DNA from: Terrimonas sp.
GTDB taxonomy: Bacteria > Bacteroidota > Bacteroidia > Chitinophagales > Chitinophagaceae
Assembly: GCF_003075435.1 (NCBI RefSeq)
Contig: NZ_QCZJ01000017.1
Coordinates: 1 to 64,000, forward strand
DNA length: 64,000 nucleotides
Direction: 5' to 3'
How positions within the stretch are numbered: position 1 is the first letter of the stretch; the number at the start of each line of letters is the position of its first letter. The notes below the pieces were generated by a model. The model was not told where the DNA came from, did no database searches, and saw only the letters and a program-made list of their open reading frames with translations. Shown here in pieces: positions 52,236-62,376 of the stretch. The position numbers were made by a program, and so were the translations under genes.

Positions 52236-53516
52236 CTACTCATATCGTAATGCCACAATAGGGTCAAGTTTTGAAGCCTTCCATGCAGGGTATATTCCGG
52301 CTGCCAGCCCTACGGCCGAGCAGATAACGATGGCTATACCAATTAAACCCCATGGGATAAAAAAATGTACTTTCATAAGCATCCCTATAAGGTTCCCGGC
52401 AATTATACCGAGTATAATGCCGATAACAGCCCCCATAAGACTGATCAGTATAGACTCAAACAAGAACTGCTGACGGATATTTTTTTTCTTGCCGCCCAAT
52501 GCCTTTATCAGTCCTACTTCTTTTGTTCGCTCAGTAACTGCTACCAGCATAATATTCATGAGCCCTATTGCTGCACCAAATAATGTAATAAAGCCTATAC
52601 CGCCTGCAGCCATTGATATATTGCCTAACAGGCTGATAAAAGTTTGGGCAAGCGCATCACTTTTATCTATGTAGAAATTGCTTTGCTCTTTTACATTCAG
52701 ATTCCTGATAACACGAAAATCGCCCTCGGCTTCACCGATAGCATCTTCCAGTTGTGTTACATTATTAACCTGCACACCTATGTAAAATGAAGCATTGGAA
52801 ACATCAAACAAACGTCTTAATGCATTATATGTAGTGAATACAACGTTATCTGCCCGCAAAAAAGAACTGCTGCCTTTACTTTTAAGCACACCGATTATAC
52901 GGAATTTATTTGTTCCTACCCGTATAATATGATCGAGCGCCCGTTCAACTTTTTCACCAAAGAATTTATACGCTACATCATAGCCCAATACACAAACATT
53001 ACGACCGGTTTCTACATCAAGCTTATTAAAATCACGTCCATACATTACCTCATAACCATTCAATGCAAAATAATTTTCATCGCCGCCTGACACACGAACA
53101 TTGGGATTTGTTTTCTTGCCCTCATAAAAAACGGTCTGATTACCAACACCGCTTAAGCCTATGCTTACCCTGGCAGGATAGTTGTACCTTTCTTTAAAAG
53201 TTTTTGCCTGTTCATATGTAATTAGCCGGCCTGTATTGGATTTTTTTACTTTCTTGTTACTGCTGCTGGTTGTTTTGGTTACATTTCCGCCGCCATCGCC
53301 AATCCTTATCTGCCGCTCGCGAAAACGTATGCTGAAAGAGTTCGCGCCCATTGTTGCAAAACTTTCTGATAAGCTGGCATTCATTGCCTGTATAGCTGTA
53401 ATAATACCGACCAGTGCCCATATACCTAGGGCCATAATAGCAACAGTAATACCGGTACGCAGTTTGTTACCCTTTACGGTTTTATATGCTAAAGAAAGTG
53501 AGTCTCCCAGCGTCAT
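52236..53516 (-). CDS. MacB-like ABC transporter permease
   Basis: 426 residues. One N-terminal transmembrane helix (residues about 22-44) and a long periplasmic MacB_PCD-like domain (residues 50-285, with [28 protein letters not shown]) are followed by three C-terminal helices. FtsX-like motifs are [35 protein letters not shown] and [20 protein letters not shown]. This is a type VII mechanotransmission permease. No ATPase gene is next to it, so the ATP-binding partner is encoded elsewhere. Substrate unknown. Confidence 0.88.
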   Translation of the reverse strand: MTLGDSLSLAYKTVKGNKLRTGITVAIMALGIWALVGIITAIQAMNASLSESFATMGANSFSIRFRERQIRIGDGGGNVTKTTSSSNKKVKKSNTGRLITYEQAKTFKERYNYPARVSIGLSGVGNQTVFYEGKKTNPNVRVSGGDENYFALNGYEVMYGRDFNKLDVETGRNVCVLGYDVAYKFFGEKVERALDHIIRVGTNKFRIIGVLKSKGSSSFLRADNVVFTTYNALRRLFDVSNASFYIGVQVNNVTQLEDAIGEAEGDFRVIRNLNVKEQSNFYIDKSDALAQTFISLLGNISMAAGGIGFITLFGAAIGLMNIMLVAVTERTKEVGLIKALGGKKKNIRQQFLFESILISLMGAVIGIILGIIAGNLIGMLMKVHFFIPWGLIGIAIVICSAVGLAAGIYPAWKASKLDPIVALRYE

Positions 53517-53553
53517 GCAGCAACTGAATTTGGTCTAAAATTAAGGATTAATA

Positions 53554-53581
53554 AGTTTGTGATGTATAGTTTGTGATGTAT
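53554..53581. repeat. 14-bp perfect tandem repeat
   Basis: AGTTTGTGATGTAT occurs twice without gap (53554-53567, 53568-53581) in the 117-base gap between the MacB-like gene start and the nuoN stop. No function is evident. Confidence 0.6.
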
Positions 53582-53633
53582 GGTTACAAGTTACATAAAA
53601 CAACAAACTTCAAACCCGAAACTCAAAGCTTGT

Positions 53634-55004
53634 TTAATACAACGCCTTAGTAAGTAAACTCGGGAACATGCCCAGTACTATAACCAGCATAGCCGTAAAG
53701 AGCAAAGTATATTTAAACACAGCAGATACAGGCTTTGCTTCAGCATTGCCTTCTTTAAAATACATGGCTTGTATAACGCGGAAATAGTAATAAGCACTGA
53801 TAGCTGCCATTAACACCGCAAAAATGACCAGCCAGGTTTGATGCCCGTTTTTTACAGCGCCTATCAGCATATAATATTTAGCAAAAAAGCCTGCGGTTAA
53901 AGGAATGCCGGTTAGTGATAAGAGGAAAATAGTATTCATCAACGCGAGGAAAGGTTGTGTTTTTCCAAGCCCGTTAAATCCTTCAAGAGAATAATCCTTC
54001 ATTTTTATTACCACCGCAAAGCTGCCTATGGTAGCCAGGGAATATGCCGCGGCGTATAATATCAATCCTTCTTTAGCAAATGTGTTTAAAGAAAATACAG
54101 CCAGCAGCATAAACCCTGCCTGCGCTATACTGGAATAAGACAGCATCCGTTTTACGCTTTGCTGAAAAACAGCGGTAATATTCCCGATAAATAAAGTAGC
54201 GGCAGTAATAAGCGCTACCAGTATCTGCCATTGTGCGTGTACTTTACCAAAGGCATTATCAAATAAACGCAGAAAGGCTACAAAAGAAGCCACTTTTACT
54301 ATAGTAGCCATAAACGATGTAACCACAGTTGGAGACCCATCATATACATCAGGCGTCCAGAAATGAAATGGCGCAGCACTTACTTTAAACGACATGGAGA
54401 TAAGTAACAGCACCAATCCAATAGCGATCATCGGGCTGAATCCCGCAGTGGCAACATTAATGCCATCAATATAAAAGGTTCCTGAAGCACCGTACAGGAA
54501 AGCAATGCCCATCAGCATAATACCTGAAGAAAATGCGCCCATCAAAAAATATTTCAATGATGCTTCATTACTCTTTAGGTTCTTTTTATCGCTTCCTGCC
54601 AGTATGTATAATGGTATTGAAATGATTTCTATACCGAGGAAAAGCATCAGTAATGTGTTGAAATATGTTACAAGACCAATACCAGACAGTATAAAAAAGA
54701 TCAGTGCATAGTATTCAAAAGTATCATTACCTGTTTCTTCAAATTCAGCCGCATTTAAAATAAAATAAATTAATGTGCAGAAGAAAACTACACCGGTAAA
54801 CACCTGTCCGAATGCCGAGAACTTCAGCATGCCGCGTATGTCGGCGTCTAAATAAAGCACAGCATTATATTCAAGATAACTAACAATAAGCAAAGCAATA
54901 ATGCCCGTAATAGCAACAGGAGCCGCGGCTTTTTTATTTTTCAAAAAAATACCGCTGAACATCATTACTACACCCCATAATGCCGATAATATTAATGCGA
55001 TCAT
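53634..55004 (-). CDS. nuoN: NADH-quinone oxidoreductase subunit N
   Basis: 456 residues, about 14 hydrophobic helices, one of the three antiporter-like proton-pumping subunits of complex I. Family motifs include the Lys-bearing LKYFLMGAFSSGIMLMG, FHFWTPDVYDGSPTVVTSFMATIVKVA and KRMLSYSSIAQAGFMLL. It is the last gene of the nuo operon. A 197-base gap separates it from nuoM, wider than elsewhere in the operon. The length is normal. Confidence 0.95.
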   Translation of the reverse strand: MIALILSALWGVVMMFSGIFLKNKKAAAPVAITGIIALLIVSYLEYNAVLYLDADIRGMLKFSAFGQVFTGVVFFCTLIYFILNAAEFEETGNDTFEYYALIFFILSGIGLVTYFNTLLMLFLGIEIISIPLYILAGSDKKNLKSNEASLKYFLMGAFSSGIMLMGIAFLYGASGTFYIDGINVATAGFSPMIAIGLVLLLISMSFKVSAAPFHFWTPDVYDGSPTVVTSFMATIVKVASFVAFLRLFDNAFGKVHAQWQILVALITAATLFIGNITAVFQQSVKRMLSYSSIAQAGFMLLAVFSLNTFAKEGLILYAAAYSLATIGSFAVVIKMKDYSLEGFNGLGKTQPFLALMNTIFLLSLTGIPLTAGFFAKYYMLIGAVKNGHQTWLVIFAVLMAAISAYYYFRVIQAMYFKEGNAEAKPVSAVFKYTLLFTAMLVIVLGMFPSLLTKALY

Positions 55005-55044
55005 AATCTTCTAAATGCCTCTTAAATTATTAATAGTGATTTTT

Positions 55045-55076
55045 AGCTGATAGCTGTCAGTCGTCAGCTATCAGCT
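55045..55076. repeat. Perfect 12-bp inverted repeat between nuoM and nuoN
   Basis: AGCTGATAGCTG (55045-55056) and CAGCTATCAGCT (55065-55076) are exact reverse complements with an 8-base centre. The rest of the 197-base gap (55005-55201) is pyrimidine-rich with imperfect copies of CCTATACCTTCCA and holds no gene. The core motif recurs near 42156-42191. It could form an mRNA hairpin that sets nuoN expression, or be a dispersed repeat. Confidence 0.65.
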
Positions 55077-55201
55077 TTCAGATTGTAACAACCTTACTAT
55101 ACACTGTTTCTTATATCATCTGCTTACACCCTATGCCTTATACCTTCCAAGCCTATACCCTATACCTTCCACCTTATCACTTACCTCTCAACACTATCTC
55201 C

Positions 55202-56683
55202 TCACAGCCCATGTACCTTATTCATAAATGCACCTACTGTACTCATGGTAAGCTCGATCAATGGCTTTGGATACACGCCCAGCACAAATATGATAATTAC
55301 TATAATGGACAAAGCCACTACAGCGCCCTTGTCTAACCTGGTTACGCCAGCTAATGGGTAATGCGCCCTTACAGGGCCATAAAACACTTTCTGTATCATA
55401 TTAAGCGTATATACCGCTGCCAGTATAATACTGATCAGTGCTATAGCCGTTGTCCATTTACCGTAAGCAAACAACCCGTTAAACATCAGGAACTCTCCCA
55501 CAAAAGCATTGGTTAACGGTAAAGCGATATTTGCCAGTGCTATGATCACCAGGAAAATAGTAAGCGTTGGTGAAGTATTGGCTAATCCGCCAAGCTCAGA
55601 TATCTTTCTGGTGCCCCAGTATTTTTCAACCGCGTTTACCACTATCCACAATCCTATAATATTAATACCGTGGTTGAACATTTGTATCATCACCCCTTCC
55701 ACACCACTTTCAGCACGCGCAAACACTGCGGCGCACATTAACCCGATATGCGCAATGGATGAATACGCCACCAGCCGTTTAAGATCATCCTGCATCCATG
55801 CAATACAGGATGCATATATCATTCCTGTTACCGCAAGCACAACTACAATATTGCTGAACATTTGTGTAGCATAAGGAAACACCGGCACCAGCCAGCGGAT
55901 CAATGCAAACACACCCATTTTTACCATTATACCACTTAATATCATGGTAACGCCGGTTGGTGATTGCTCATATGCATCGGGCTGCCAGGTGTGAAATGGA
56001 AACACCGGCATTTTAATAGCAAAAGCTATAAAGAATAACCAGAAAGCGACTTTTTCTTTTCCGGGCGGAAGTTTGGCTTCCATAAAAGCACGCAAAGAAA
56101 ATGTGCCTTCAGGAGTATGCAGGTACACATAAATAATACCAATAAGCAGCAGAAGCGATCCCGCAAAAGTGTAAACAAAGAATTTAAATGTTGCCTGTAT
56201 ACGCTTTTCCCCGCCCCATATGGATGATAAAAAATACACCGGTATAAGCGCCAGTTCCCAGAAGAAATAAAATACCAATGCGTCCATCGCACAAAACACA
56301 CCCATCAACCCGGACTGCGTAAGCAGCATTAAACCGTAAAATGAATGGGGTTTTTTATAATCATTAGTATAGGTAGATAAGAAAACGAGCGGGAAAGAAA
56401 CTGCCGTAAGCAAGCAAAGCATTCTTCCCATGCCATCATACATCAATGCAAAACTGCTGCCGAGGGATGGCATCCAGAAATAGCTTACATTATTAAAGTT
56501 GAAATATTTTTGATCGGTAAAGAACAGGCTTGCGGCAACTATACCCACAGTAATAAAGGAAGATGTGAGCGCCCATTTTTTTGCATGGTCACCTTTCTTT
56601 AATACAAAAGCTATTAACCCGCTGATCAAAGGAAACCAAAGCAGCAATTCCGGAAAAGTAAGTAATACGTCTTTAGGATTCAT
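55202..56683 (-). CDS. nuoM: NADH-quinone oxidoreductase subunit M
   Basis: 493 residues, about 14 helices. Subunit M motifs include FFWELALIPVYFLSSIWGG (with the conserved Glu), KMPVFPFHTWQPDAYEQSPTGVTMILSG and KRLVAYSSIAHIGLMCA, with lysines on the proton path. It starts four bases after the nuoL stop, so the two are coupled. The protein is complete. Confidence 0.96.
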   Translation of the reverse strand: MNPKDVLLTFPELLLWFPLISGLIAFVLKKGDHAKKWALTSSFITVGIVAASLFFTDQKYFNFNNVSYFWMPSLGSSFALMYDGMGRMLCLLTAVSFPLVFLSTYTNDYKKPHSFYGLMLLTQSGLMGVFCAMDALVFYFFWELALIPVYFLSSIWGGEKRIQATFKFFVYTFAGSLLLLIGIIYVYLHTPEGTFSLRAFMEAKLPPGKEKVAFWLFFIAFAIKMPVFPFHTWQPDAYEQSPTGVTMILSGIMVKMGVFALIRWLVPVFPYATQMFSNIVVVLAVTGMIYASCIAWMQDDLKRLVAYSSIAHIGLMCAAVFARAESGVEGVMIQMFNHGINIIGLWIVVNAVEKYWGTRKISELGGLANTSPTLTIFLVIIALANIALPLTNAFVGEFLMFNGLFAYGKWTTAIALISIILAAVYTLNMIQKVFYGPVRAHYPLAGVTRLDKGAVVALSIIVIIIFVLGVYPKPLIELTMSTVGAFMNKVHGL

Positions 56684-56686
56684 AGC

Positions 56687-58579
56687 TTATAAAACAAACA
56701 ATTGAATAATGAATAAAGCCAACGCCGCCACAACCATAATTAAAATATAAGCGCCCACCTGCCCGCTCTGTAATAATCTTAACTGCCTGCTTCCGTAATT
56801 TACTATGCGGCCAACTCCGTTTACCACACCGTCAATACCAAGCTTTTCAACTATATTATTTAAGAAGGCAGAAATACCACGCAGGGGTTTTACAATTATA
56901 GCATCATACAACTCATCTATATACCACTTATTCTCCAGCACTTTTCCGAAGCTGGTTGCATCATTTAATTCAGGCTTTTTGCTGAACCTGCTTACCGCAT
57001 ATAAAATGGCGATAGCCGCTAATGCAACAGACGCACCCATCAGCATATATTCTGTATTATGATTTATATTGTGAGGATGCTGTAGTTTAACTGAACCTGC
57101 AAATATCGGCGCAAGAAAATGCTCGAGTTCATGACTGCCACCCAATACCGCCGGCACACCTACAAAACCAGATATTGCCGCGAGTATAGCAAGCACAATT
57201 AAGGGAATTGTCATTGCTTTAGGGCTTTCGTGCAAATGATGCTCCTGTTCATGCGTTCCCCTGAATTTTCCAAGGAAGGTTGTTGCATATAAACGGAACA
57301 TATAAAATGCTGTCATCACAGCGCCGAGCACACCTATTACCCAGTATACTTTGCTTGCAGAAAACGCAGCTGCTAAAATTTCATCTTTTGAAAAGAAGCC
57401 GCTGAGTGGTGGTATACCTGCAATGGCTATACAACCAATAAGAAAAGTGATATGCGTAACAGGCAGTGCTTTTTTCAGTCCGCCCATTTTGCGGATATCC
57501 TGCTCATGGTGCATGGCATGTATTACAGAGCCGGCGCCGAGGAACAATAATGCTTTAAAGAAGGCATGCGTCATTACATGAAATACCGCGCCGGTGTATG
57601 CGCCAACACCCAAACCTAAAAACATATAACCCAACTGGCTAACGGTTGAATAAGCCAGCACTTTTTTAATATCATTTTGTTTGATGGCAATGGTTGCTGC
57701 AAGAATAGCTGTTGCCAAACCAATAACTGCAACCACGCCTTGTGTTGTTGGTGCGAGTGTATATAAAATATTGCTCCGCGCTATCATGTAAATACCTGCG
57801 GTAACCATCGTTGCCGCATGGATAAGCGCAGATACAGGGGTTGGACCGGCCATCGCATCAGGTAACCAGGTATACAAAGGTATTTGCGCGCTTTTACCGG
57901 TTGCGCCAAGAAACAATAATAAGGTTATGCCTACCAGCACCGCATCATTCATTTTCATGCCGGATGCTTTTGAAAACACATCAGCAAAATTCAGCGAACC
58001 AAATTGTTGAATGATCCAGAAAGCTGCAAGCAAAAAGCCAAAATCACCAATACGGTTCATGATGAAAGCCTTTTTTGCAGCATTGGTATAATCATTGTTT
58101 TTAAACCAGTAACCAATCAATAAATAAGAGCAAAGCCCTACACCTTCCCAACCAATGAACATGATGAGATAATTGGCACCAAGCACCAGTAACAACATGG
58201 AGAATACAAACAGGTTGAGATATGCGAAATACCTGGCATAATGATCGCTGCTTTCTTCATGCATATACGCTGTGGAGTATACATGTATCAAAAAGCCAAC
58301 ACCTGTTATTATTAATAAAAATATAGATGACAACTGGTCTACCTGGAAAGCAAATGGAATATCCAGCTTACCAACAGTAATAAAATCAAACAGTTTTACT
58401 ACGCCTGTATGCCCTGCTTTTACATCAAAAAACAATACAAGGCTTACTATAAAAGAGGCTAATATTACGCCGCTACCGATAATGCCGGTAAGCGATTTGG
58501 AAATACTTTTCCTCCCCAACCCGTTGATCAGAAATCCTATCAAAGGAAACAAAGGAACCAGGTAAACTAATTTACTCAT
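56687..58579 (-). CDS. nuoL: NADH-quinone oxidoreductase subunit L
   Basis: 630 residues, about 16 helices with the long lateral helix at the C-terminus. Motifs: FIGWEGVGLCSYLLIGYWF, KSAQIPLYTWLPDAMAGPTPVSALIHAATMVTAGIYM and KKVLAYSTVSQLGYMFLGLG. It is the largest antiporter-like proton channel of complex I. The C-terminal extension (LENKWYIDELYDAIIVKPLRG) is normal for subunit L. It lies 45 bases after nuoK. Confidence 0.96.
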   Translation of the reverse strand: MSKLVYLVPLFPLIGFLINGLGRKSISKSLTGIIGSGVILASFIVSLVLFFDVKAGHTGVVKLFDFITVGKLDIPFAFQVDQLSSIFLLIITGVGFLIHVYSTAYMHEESSDHYARYFAYLNLFVFSMLLLVLGANYLIMFIGWEGVGLCSYLLIGYWFKNNDYTNAAKKAFIMNRIGDFGFLLAAFWIIQQFGSLNFADVFSKASGMKMNDAVLVGITLLLFLGATGKSAQIPLYTWLPDAMAGPTPVSALIHAATMVTAGIYMIARSNILYTLAPTTQGVVAVIGLATAILAATIAIKQNDIKKVLAYSTVSQLGYMFLGLGVGAYTGAVFHVMTHAFFKALLFLGAGSVIHAMHHEQDIRKMGGLKKALPVTHITFLIGCIAIAGIPPLSGFFSKDEILAAAFSASKVYWVIGVLGAVMTAFYMFRLYATTFLGKFRGTHEQEHHLHESPKAMTIPLIVLAILAAISGFVGVPAVLGGSHELEHFLAPIFAGSVKLQHPHNINHNTEYMLMGASVALAAIAILYAVSRFSKKPELNDATSFGKVLENKWYIDELYDAIIVKPLRGISAFLNNIVEKLGIDGVVNGVGRIVNYGSRQLRLLQSGQVGAYILIMVVAALALFIIQLFVL

Positions 58580-58624
58580 ATCAGGTATATAGCACGCAGC
58601 CCGGGCAATTGCCTGGTTTGCGTA

Positions 58625-58960
58625 TTAATGTTTTAATCTGTTCAAAAAACTTGCGTCTATCGAATGTGTATTGCGATACATCATTACTATGATAGCCAAT
58701 CCAACACTTACTTCCGCCGCTGCCACTACCATTATAAAAAATACAAACAATTGCCCGTCTGTTCCTGCAGTGGTGGCCGGATCAATAACAGATGCGGCGA
58801 GATAATGCATTTTAGAGAAGGCAACCAGCAAAAGGTTAACTGCGTTAAACATTAACTCGATGCACATAAAAATGATGATCACATTGCGGCGCGTTAACAC
58901 ACCGATAATGCCGATGCAGAACAAAGCGACAGATAAAAATATATAATGATTGATGGTCAT
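58625..58960 (-). CDS. nuoK: NADH-quinone oxidoreductase subunit K
   Basis: 111 residues from the ATG at 58960 ([21 protein letters not shown]). The upstream ATG at 58984 overlaps the stop of nuoJ and would add a charged tail untypical of NuoK. Three transmembrane helices carry the conserved membrane glutamates ([16 protein letters not shown] and [15 protein letters not shown]). The size is normal. Confidence 0.95.
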   Translation of the reverse strand: MTINHYIFLSVALFCIGIIGVLTRRNVIIIFMCIELMFNAVNLLLVAFSKMHYLAASVIDPATTAGTDGQLFVFFIMVVAAAEVSVGLAIIVMMYRNTHSIDASFLNRLKH

Positions 58961-58986
58961 AATCTTTTGCTTTCGGCTGCTCAAAG

Positions 58987-59484
58987 CTATTTCTTCCCGA
59001 TCACCACTGCCCCTACCATAGCGCTTAAAAAAAGCACACTGCTTATTTCAAAAGGCAGCACATAATCTTTAAACAATACTGTTCCCAAATTATTGATCAA
59101 ACCGATTTTACCGGTATTTAATAATACTTCCTGTTGCATGGTGCCGGTGTCTTTTAATGCTGCTATCAGCACCAGCAAAAGACTGCAGCCTGAAATAACG
59201 CCTGCGAATTTCAGCCATTTGTTTTTTAATGGAGAAGATATATCATTCAGGTTCATCATCATCACCACAAAAAGAAACAATACCATGATGGCGCCCGCAT
59301 ATACTATAATGTTTACAATAGCAAGAAACTGGGCATTGAGCAATACATAATGCCCGGAAATAGAAAAGAATGTTACAATAAGCCAGAGAATACTATGTAC
59401 GGGATTTTTGCTGAATACAACCATCAGCGCACTTCCCAGTGCCATTACCGTAAGAAACCAAAAAAGCATTTGTGTAATTCCCAT
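58987..59484 (-). CDS. nuoJ: NADH-quinone oxidoreductase subunit J
   Basis: 165 residues from the ATG at 59484 ([23 protein letters not shown]). A longer frame from 59538 would overlap nuoI and add a basic tail, so the shorter start is preferred. Five transmembrane helices. The conserved [18 protein letters not shown] segment is the subunit J pi-bulge helix. It lies 25 bases after nuoI. Confidence 0.94.
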   Translation of the reverse strand: MGITQMLFWFLTVMALGSALMVVFSKNPVHSILWLIVTFFSISGHYVLLNAQFLAIVNIIVYAGAIMVLFLFVVMMMNLNDISSPLKNKWLKFAGVISGCSLLLVLIAALKDTGTMQQEVLLNTGKIGLINNLGTVLFKDYVLPFEISSVLFLSAMVGAVVIGKK

Positions 59485-59509
59485 TATAGTAGTCGTTCGT
59501 TTGGTTATA

Positions 59510-60067
59510 TCAGGACTTTGATTTTTTCTTTTTTTCAATCAACCCTTTCGCCTCTTTATATTCTTCCGGTTTTGTTACAGGGTCGGGGATCAATAAATCA
59601 GGTTTACCGTAAATGAAACTTTTACGGCTGTAGTTTGCCGGTGCAAAAGTTTCACTTAAATAAACTGCATCTTTAGGACAAGCTTCTTCACACAATCCGC
59701 AAAAAATGCAGCGCAGCATATTTATTTCGTATCGTGCCGCGTACTTTTCTTCCCTGTATAAATTTTCTTCGCCGGGTAACCGTTCTGCAGCTTCCATTGT
59801 AATGGCTTCTGCAGGGCAGGCCACCGCGCATAAACCACAGGCAGTGCAGCGCTCACGTCCCTCTTCATCGCGGTTCAATACATGCAATCCACGAAACACA
59901 GGGCTGAAAGGTCTTGTTTGTTCGGGATACTGTATAGTAACTTTCTTCTTAAAAATATGACTGAATGTAATGAGCATCCCCTTGAAGATATTCCACACGT
60001 ATATCTTCTCCAGCCAGCTTAACGGACTCCTGTCAACCGATTTCGCTCTTTGTGTTAATGACTGCAT
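59510..60067 (-). CDS. nuoI: NADH-quinone oxidoreductase subunit I (2x[4Fe-4S])
   Basis: 185 residues. Two ferredoxin-type clusters are complete: CTACGLCAVACPAEAI and CIFCGLCEEACPKDAV, which form N6a/N6b and pass electrons towards quinone. A Lys-rich C-terminus (KGLIEKKKKSKS) follows. A promoter-like TTG-N20-TACTTTTG lies 48-78 bases upstream, after nuoH, so an internal transcript may start here. Confidence 0.95.
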   Translation of the reverse strand: MQSLTQRAKSVDRSPLSWLEKIYVWNIFKGMLITFSHIFKKKVTIQYPEQTRPFSPVFRGLHVLNRDEEGRERCTACGLCAVACPAEAITMEAAERLPGEENLYREEKYAARYEINMLRCIFCGLCEEACPKDAVYLSETFAPANYSRKSFIYGKPDLLIPDPVTKPEEYKEAKGLIEKKKKSKS

Positions 60068-60114
60068 ATTTACTTTTTATTTCTTCTTTGAAGAAATGGT
60101 ATAAAAAAGTTGCA

Positions 60115-60145
60115 CAAAAGTATTTTTATCATTCATACAACCCAA
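60115..60145 (-). promoter_or_regulatory. Candidate internal promoter in front of nuoI
   Basis: On the minus strand TTG (60145-60143), 20 bases, then TACTTTTG (60122-60115) fit the Bacteroidota -33/-7 pattern. The leader also holds a TTCTTC-TTT-GAAGAA hairpin (60081-60095). The 90-base nuoH-nuoI gap is otherwise non-coding. Confidence 0.45.
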
Positions 60146-60157
60146 CTAAAATCAATA

Positions 60158-61204
60158 TCACTTCATTGTATATAATGCAATAGCCGCTGTAACCACCATA
60201 TTCAATAATGCCAGCGGTATTAATCCTTTCCATCCCAAATTCATCAACTGGTCATACCTGAAGCGGGGCAATGTCCACCTGATCCACATAAAAACAAAAA
60301 TCAGTATAAATGTTTTGCCGAATAATGCCGCTACACCGGTTAACAATGCCGTCATTCCACTCAATTTTGTTTCATCAACAAAAGGCATATCGTAACCTCC
60401 AAAAAATAATGTGGCAATGATAGCGCAACTGATGAACATATTAATATACTCTGCAAAAAGAAAAAAGCCAAGTTTCATGGAAGAATACTCCTGGTGATAT
60501 CCCATGTTCAATTCGCTCTCTGCTTCGGGAAGATCGAAAGGCGCACGGTTACATTCCGCCAACGCGCAAACGAAGAATATAAAAAATCCAAGCGGCTGAT
60601 ATACGATATTCCACCAGTTGCCACTGATCTGCTGCTCTACAATTGTTTTTAAGCTTAAAGAACCTGTTAGCATCAGCAATGCTATCAGCGATAAACCCAT
60701 TGCCAGTTCATAGCTGATTGCCTGGCTGGCACCGCGTAAAGCAGCCATCAGTGAGAATTTATTATTGCTTGCCCAGCCGCCAATCATAATACCATATACT
60801 CCCATGCTAACTACACCAAACACATATAAAATACCGATATTGATGTCAGCTATCTGCAAATCAATCATTCTTCCGCCTATCTCCACTGTACCGCCCCAGG
60901 GAATGATGGCTGATGTCATCATTGCTGTAAGCATGGCAAGACAGGGTCCCAATACAAACAACCACTTGTTTGAATGGTTAGGAATAACTTCTTCTTTGAA
61001 AAACAGTTTTAAGCCATCTGCCAAAGGCTGCAGTAACCCAAAAGGACCTGCACGATTGGGTCCATGTCTGTCTTGTATAAAGCCAGCCACTTTACGCTCA
61101 GCATAAGTAGCATACATGGCAATGACCAGCGACACGGAAATAACGATAGCGATCAACACCATTTTTTCTATTGCGAATGCCCAATCTAACGCCAGTATAT
61201 TCAT
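60158..61204 (-). CDS. nuoH: NADH-quinone oxidoreductase subunit H
   Basis: 348 residues, eight or nine helices, the membrane subunit that forms most of the quinone chamber. Signatures: YAERKVAGFIQDRHGPNRAGPFGLLQPLADGLKLFFKEE, then AECNRAPFDLPEAESELNMGYHQEYSSMKLGFF, and WIRWTLPRFRYDQLMNLGWK. The conserved E and R residues of the quinone entry are present. It starts 30 bases after nuoG. Confidence 0.96.
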   Translation of the reverse strand: MNILALDWAFAIEKMVLIAIVISVSLVIAMYATYAERKVAGFIQDRHGPNRAGPFGLLQPLADGLKLFFKEEVIPNHSNKWLFVLGPCLAMLTAMMTSAIIPWGGTVEIGGRMIDLQIADINIGILYVFGVVSMGVYGIMIGGWASNNKFSLMAALRGASQAISYELAMGLSLIALLMLTGSLSLKTIVEQQISGNWWNIVYQPLGFFIFFVCALAECNRAPFDLPEAESELNMGYHQEYSSMKLGFFLFAEYINMFISCAIIATLFFGGYDMPFVDETKLSGMTALLTGVAALFGKTFILIFVFMWIRWTLPRFRYDQLMNLGWKGLIPLALLNMVVTAAIALYTMK

Positions 61205-61234
61205 AAAACCGTATTCAGTATACTGAAATGTTTT

Positions 61235-62329
61235 TTACTTTTCTTTTTTTGTATCAAAATCTGTTGAATGTGCCGGACCAGGAATAGCAGCAAGATCAAT
61301 ACCCGGTTTATTCACTTCGCTTACACTGTGAATATCCATCAGCAATCTCGGTTGTCTTCCATTCATTACTTTGCTGAAAGTTTCATCCGGTTTTTTCAGA
61401 CCCACATAGTGTCCCTGTGATATTACCGAATGCCTGTTCACTTTCACCGGTCCTTCTATTGTCCAGTCTTTAACGTCTTTTCTTTCAAAACGGCAGGTAT
61501 TGCAAATCCAGTCTTCCACCTCGCCCCATTGATCTTTGCGGGCGGTAACACGCAATACCTCATCACCCCTCATCCATAAATGCACTTTACCGCTGCATTT
61601 ATCACATTTGCAGGAGGCATTTACAGGCTTTGTAAACCATACACGGTTTTTAAAGCGGAAGGTTTTATCGGTCAATGCGCCAACAGGGCAAACATCAATT
61701 ACATTACCGATGAAATCATTATCAAGCGATTTTTCGATATAGGTAGCAATCTCAGCATGATCGCCCCTGTCTAATACGCCATGTACTCTTTTATTGGTAA
61801 GCTGATCAGCAGTAAATACACAACGGTAGCAAAGTATACAACGCGTCATGTGCAATTGTATATATGGTCCGAGGTCATGCTTTTTGAAAGTTCTTTTTGC
61901 AAACTCAAAACGGGTGCCTTCTGTTCCATGCTCATAACTAAGATCCTGCAGATGACATTCTCCTGCCTGATCGCATATTGGGCAATCAAGCGGGTGATTG
62001 AGCAAAAGGAATTCCACTACGCCTGCCCTTGCATCCTGCACTCTGTCACTGGTAATATTTTTCACTATCATACCATCCATTACGTTGGTACGGCAGGACG
62101 CTACCAGTTTAGGCATTGGCCGTGGATCGGCAGTAGAACCTGCGGCTACTTCTACCAGGCAGGTGCGGCATTTACCACCGCTTCCCTTGAGCTTGCTATA
62201 GTAGCACATGGCAGGCGGCGTAACATCACCACCTATCTGCCTCGCGGCATTCAGGATGGTTGTGCCCGGCTCCACCTCAACGGTTATGTTGTCGATAGTA
62301 ACCTTGAATAATTTTTTTTCTTCAGCCAT
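61235..62329 (-). CDS. nuoG: NADH-quinone oxidoreductase subunit G, short form
   Basis: 364 residues from the ATG at 62329 (MAEEKKLFKVTIDN); an upstream ATG would add nine and overlap a repeat. The N-terminal [2Fe-2S] site is CYYSKLKGSGGKCRTC, then HPLDCPICDQAGECHLQ (His-liganded cluster), CILCYRCV with DVCPVGALT ([4Fe-4S]), and a partial Mo4Fe4S-like CKCDKC and ICNTC. The long molybdopterin-like C-terminal domain of about 500 residues seen in E. coli NuoG is missing. Short NuoG forms occur in Bacteroidota as far as I recall, so this is probably natural rather than truncated. Confidence 0.92.
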   Translation of the reverse strand: MAEEKKLFKVTIDNITVEVEPGTTILNAARQIGGDVTPPAMCYYSKLKGSGGKCRTCLVEVAAGSTADPRPMPKLVASCRTNVMDGMIVKNITSDRVQDARAGVVEFLLLNHPLDCPICDQAGECHLQDLSYEHGTEGTRFEFAKRTFKKHDLGPYIQLHMTRCILCYRCVFTADQLTNKRVHGVLDRGDHAEIATYIEKSLDNDFIGNVIDVCPVGALTDKTFRFKNRVWFTKPVNASCKCDKCSGKVHLWMRGDEVLRVTARKDQWGEVEDWICNTCRFERKDVKDWTIEGPVKVNRHSVISQGHYVGLKKPDETFSKVMNGRQPRLLMDIHSVSEVNKPGIDLAAIPGPAHSTDFDTKKEK

Positions 62330-62337
62330 AATGTATG

Positions 62338-62374
62338 TTTCACGCGGCGAACGCAACGAATCAGCGACGCAGCG
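62338..62374 (+). repeat. Boundary repeat R1 of the GxxExxY insert
   Basis: Begins TTTCACGCGGCGAACGCAAC and ends CAGCGACGCAGCG. It matches R2 (62776-62812) in direct orientation at 31 of 37 positions, and its first 17 bases (through AACGC) match the reverse complement of R3 (62829-62861). It lies between the nuoG start and the GxxExxY stop. Confidence 0.75.
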
Positions 62375-62376
62375 CT

